From: Desulfobacterales bacterium
GTDB lineage: Bacteria; Desulfobacterota; DSM-4660; Desulfatiglandales; B25-G16
Reading direction: 5' to 3'
Length of the DNA: 6,696 nucleotides
Assembly (NCBI GenBank): GCA_013375335.1
Contig: JABXJZ010000077.1
Location: 1 to 6,696 of the forward strand
The notes under the pieces are model-generated. The model was given only the letters and a program-made list of their open reading frames with translations, was not told the DNA's origin and did not search any database. Positions within the stretch are counted from its first letter, which is position 1, and each line of letters starts with the position of its first letter. The position numbers were made by a program, and so were the translations under genes. Positions 5,205 to 6,696 of this stretch are shown in pieces.

Positions 5205-6696
5205 CCCATTTTTTGAGAGCCATGGGTATATCTCTCCCTAAGGCCTTTCTTGTAAATCTTTCCTGAACCAGTCTTGGGGAGCTCAGAGATAAAATCAACA
5301 CTTTTTGGGGCCTTATAGTGCGCGATATGATCTTTACAATATCGAATGATCTCCTCTTCGGTAGCGTCTTTCCCTTCCCTTAGCACCACAACCGCCTTTA
5401 CAGCCTCCCCCCATTTGGCGTCTGGTACCCCAATAACCGCTGCTTCCAGTATTGCTGGGTGTGAGTAGAGGAGATTTTCAACCTCGGTTGAGTACACATT
5501 TTCACCACCGGTTACGATCATATCCTTCTTTCTATCCACAATATTGACATATCCTTCCCTATCAACCACAGCGAGATCCCCTGTATAGAGCCATCCATCT
5601 TTGATGGCTGAAGCGGTTTCTTCAGGCTTGTTCCAGTAGCCCTGGGTAACGATATCACCTTTCACAATAATTTCCCCTACCTCTTTACTATCATAGTTGA
5701 CTTCCTTTCCATTGTCCCTCACTACCTTGAGCAATACTCCCATCATAGGCCGCCCCGTCTTAGCCTTGTAAGTAAACTGCTCCTCTGGGGAGAGACGGGT
5801 AAGGTGCTCCTTGAGGATAGACAGGGTTAGATACGGACAAGTCTCAGTCATCCCGTAGGTCTGTATGTAATCACATCGAAATGTCCTCATTATCCTCCTG
5901 ACGAGGTCTGGGGCAATAGGCGCGCCTCCGCTTAGCACGACCCTCAGGCTCGAAAAATCGTAGGAGTCAACTGCGGGGGTATTGACCAGCACGTTCCACA
6001 TGGTGGGAATCATATTGGTAATCGTGGCCCGCTCGTTCTGCATGGATTCTAAGACCGATTGTGGGTCAAAGTCGGCTACAGTTATATGTCTTGCTCCCAC
6101 CCAGGTTATCGCAAATGTGGCCCAGGCATCGGCCAGATGAAAAAGCGGTGCTACGTGGATCCAGCTATCGGCATCACTCACCCTCAACTCTCCTATTGTA
6201 GCAAGGGCATGGGTGCAGACGTTTTTGTGAGTAAGGATGACCCCCTTTGGCTCACCGGTAGTTCCGCTTGTATAGTAGAGCTGTGCCACCTCATCCTGGG
6301 ATACCTCTGCGAGAGATGGTGGTTCAGAGCCCCCTTCTCTGATCGCATCCTCATAATCTACTGCATCAAATACAGTTGTTTGAGCCCCCTCTCCAGTCCA
6401 TATTACCCGCTGTAACCTTGTGTCTAAGTTGCCCAATGAGTTTACGCTGCTCGAGAAACACCTAGAGGCTATTAAGATCACGGCACCGGAGTCTTTCAGG
6501 ATAAGGGCAAGTTCCCTGGGAGAGAGTCTGATATTGAGGGGGTTGATAATAGCACCAAGCTGGGCAGTGGAAAAATAGGACTCTAAGAACTCATGACTGT
6601 TTTCATGTAATATAGCCACGCACTCTCCCTTCTTTATTTCCACCGATCGAAGGAAATTGGCCAGCTTGTAGACCCTGCGAGCAAACTCCCCATAGG
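5201..6696 (-). CDS. AMP-forming acyl-CoA synthetase (fatty-acid or aryl acid CoA ligase), N-terminus beyond the edge
   Basis: This ANL-superfamily enzyme activates a carboxylic acid with ATP to an acyl-adenylate, then forms the acyl-CoA thioester, in the cytoplasm or at the membrane. The frame is open to base 6696. Codons before the GTG at 6643 read YGEFARRVYKLANFLRS, a standard N-terminal stretch of the family, so that GTG is internal and the gene enters from outside. Numbering from the first complete codon (497 visible residues): P-loop YYTSGTTGEPKG (140-151), YGMTE (280-284), YTGDLA (370-375), the hinge and core DRKKDMIVTGGEN (387-399) and PKTGSGKI (473-480), with the catalytic lysine at 479. 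Only some 25 to 45 residues are probably missing. The substrate is not readable from these motifs; similarity in style is to medium- and long-chain fatty acyl-CoA ligases. No terminator follows its stop, so it may read through into rpsF. Confidence 0.95.
   Translation of the reverse strand, partial: YGEFARRVYKLANFLRSVEIKKGECVAILHENSHEFLESYFSTAQLGAIINPLNIRLSPRELALILKDSGAVILIASRCFSSSVNSLGNLDTRLQRVIWTGEGAQTTVFDAVDYEDAIREGGSEPPSLAEVSQDEVAQLYYTSGTTGEPKGVILTHKNVCTHALATIGELRVSDADSWIHVAPLFHLADAWATFAITWVGARHITVADFDPQSVLESMQNERATITNMIPTMWNVLVNTPAVDSYDFSSLRVVLSGGAPIAPDLVRRIMRTFRCDYIQTYGMTETCPYLTLSILKEHLTRLSPEEQFTYKAKTGRPMMGVLLKVVRDNGKEVNYDSKEVGEIIVKGDIVTQGYWNKPEETASAIKDGWLYTGDLAVVDREGYVNIVDRKKDMIVTGGENVYSTEVENLLYSHPAILEAAVIGVPDAKWGEAVKAVVVLREGKDATEEEIIRYCKDHIAHYKAPKSVDFISELPKTGSGKIYKKGLRERYTHGSQKMG

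Noticed and set aside
5169..5214. Plus-strand terminator formed by ATGGGTT/AACCCAT followed by six Ts
   Set aside because: No plus-strand gene leads into it and the loop is 27 bases. In the minus-strand RNA no T run follows, so it is not a ligase terminator either.
6641..6643. GTG 6643 as the start of the acyl-CoA ligase
   Set aside because: The frame is open to the window edge, and the upstream codons encode conserved N-terminal ligase sequence, so the GTG is internal.
1..6696. CRISPR arrays, insertion sequences, tRNA genes, phage attachment sites
   Set aside because: I saw no regularly spaced repeats, transposase frames, terminal inverted repeats or tRNA-like cloverleaf sequences on either strand.

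Overview
This window looks like ordinary bacterial chromosome, probably from an anaerobe of the Desulfobacterota (deltaproteobacterial) type. The evidence for that is indirect: a corrinoid methyl-transfer protein, a Tat-exported flavin transferase, an acyl-CoA ligase beside ribosomal protein genes, and intermediate base composition. No rRNA, tRNA, insertion sequence, CRISPR array or phage gene was seen, and the taxonomic call is an inference.

Left part (1-2302). A truncated corrinoid-protein gene runs leftward off the edge (1-269, minus). It is divergent from an HU-type nucleoid protein gene (543-812, plus), which ends at a clear intrinsic terminator (835-876). Two plus-strand genes follow: an unrecognised 93-residue basic protein (904-1185) and a Tat-exported ApbE-type FAD:protein FMN transferase (1271-2302). 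Between them lies an eight-codon mini-ORF with an excellent Shine-Dalgarno, in the same reading frame as apbE.

Central and right part (2433-5124, minus). This is the widely conserved cluster rpsF-rpsR-rplI-dnaB, transcribed right to left. rpsF and rpsR overlap by ATGA, and dnaB starts one base after the rplI stop. Between rpsR and rplI there is a 223-base gap without a convincing gene. Many relatives keep a membrane-protein gene (DUF2232/YybS-like) there. The gap contains two short perfect palindromes just before rplI, one of them lying between a good Shine-Dalgarno and the rplI start codon. A strong-looking sigma-70 promoter for the cluster lies at 5176-5204, and its -35 box overlaps the stop codon of the upstream gene.

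Right edge (5201-6696, minus). An AMP-forming acyl-CoA synthetase runs in from beyond the window. Its reading frame is open to the last base, so only the N-terminal few dozen residues are missing.

I found no convincing new multi-gene system. The observations worth a second look are regulatory or architectural: the promoter with an embedded stop codon and a palindrome at the predicted transcription start, the rplI leader, the mini-ORF before apbE, and the unassigned small protein.
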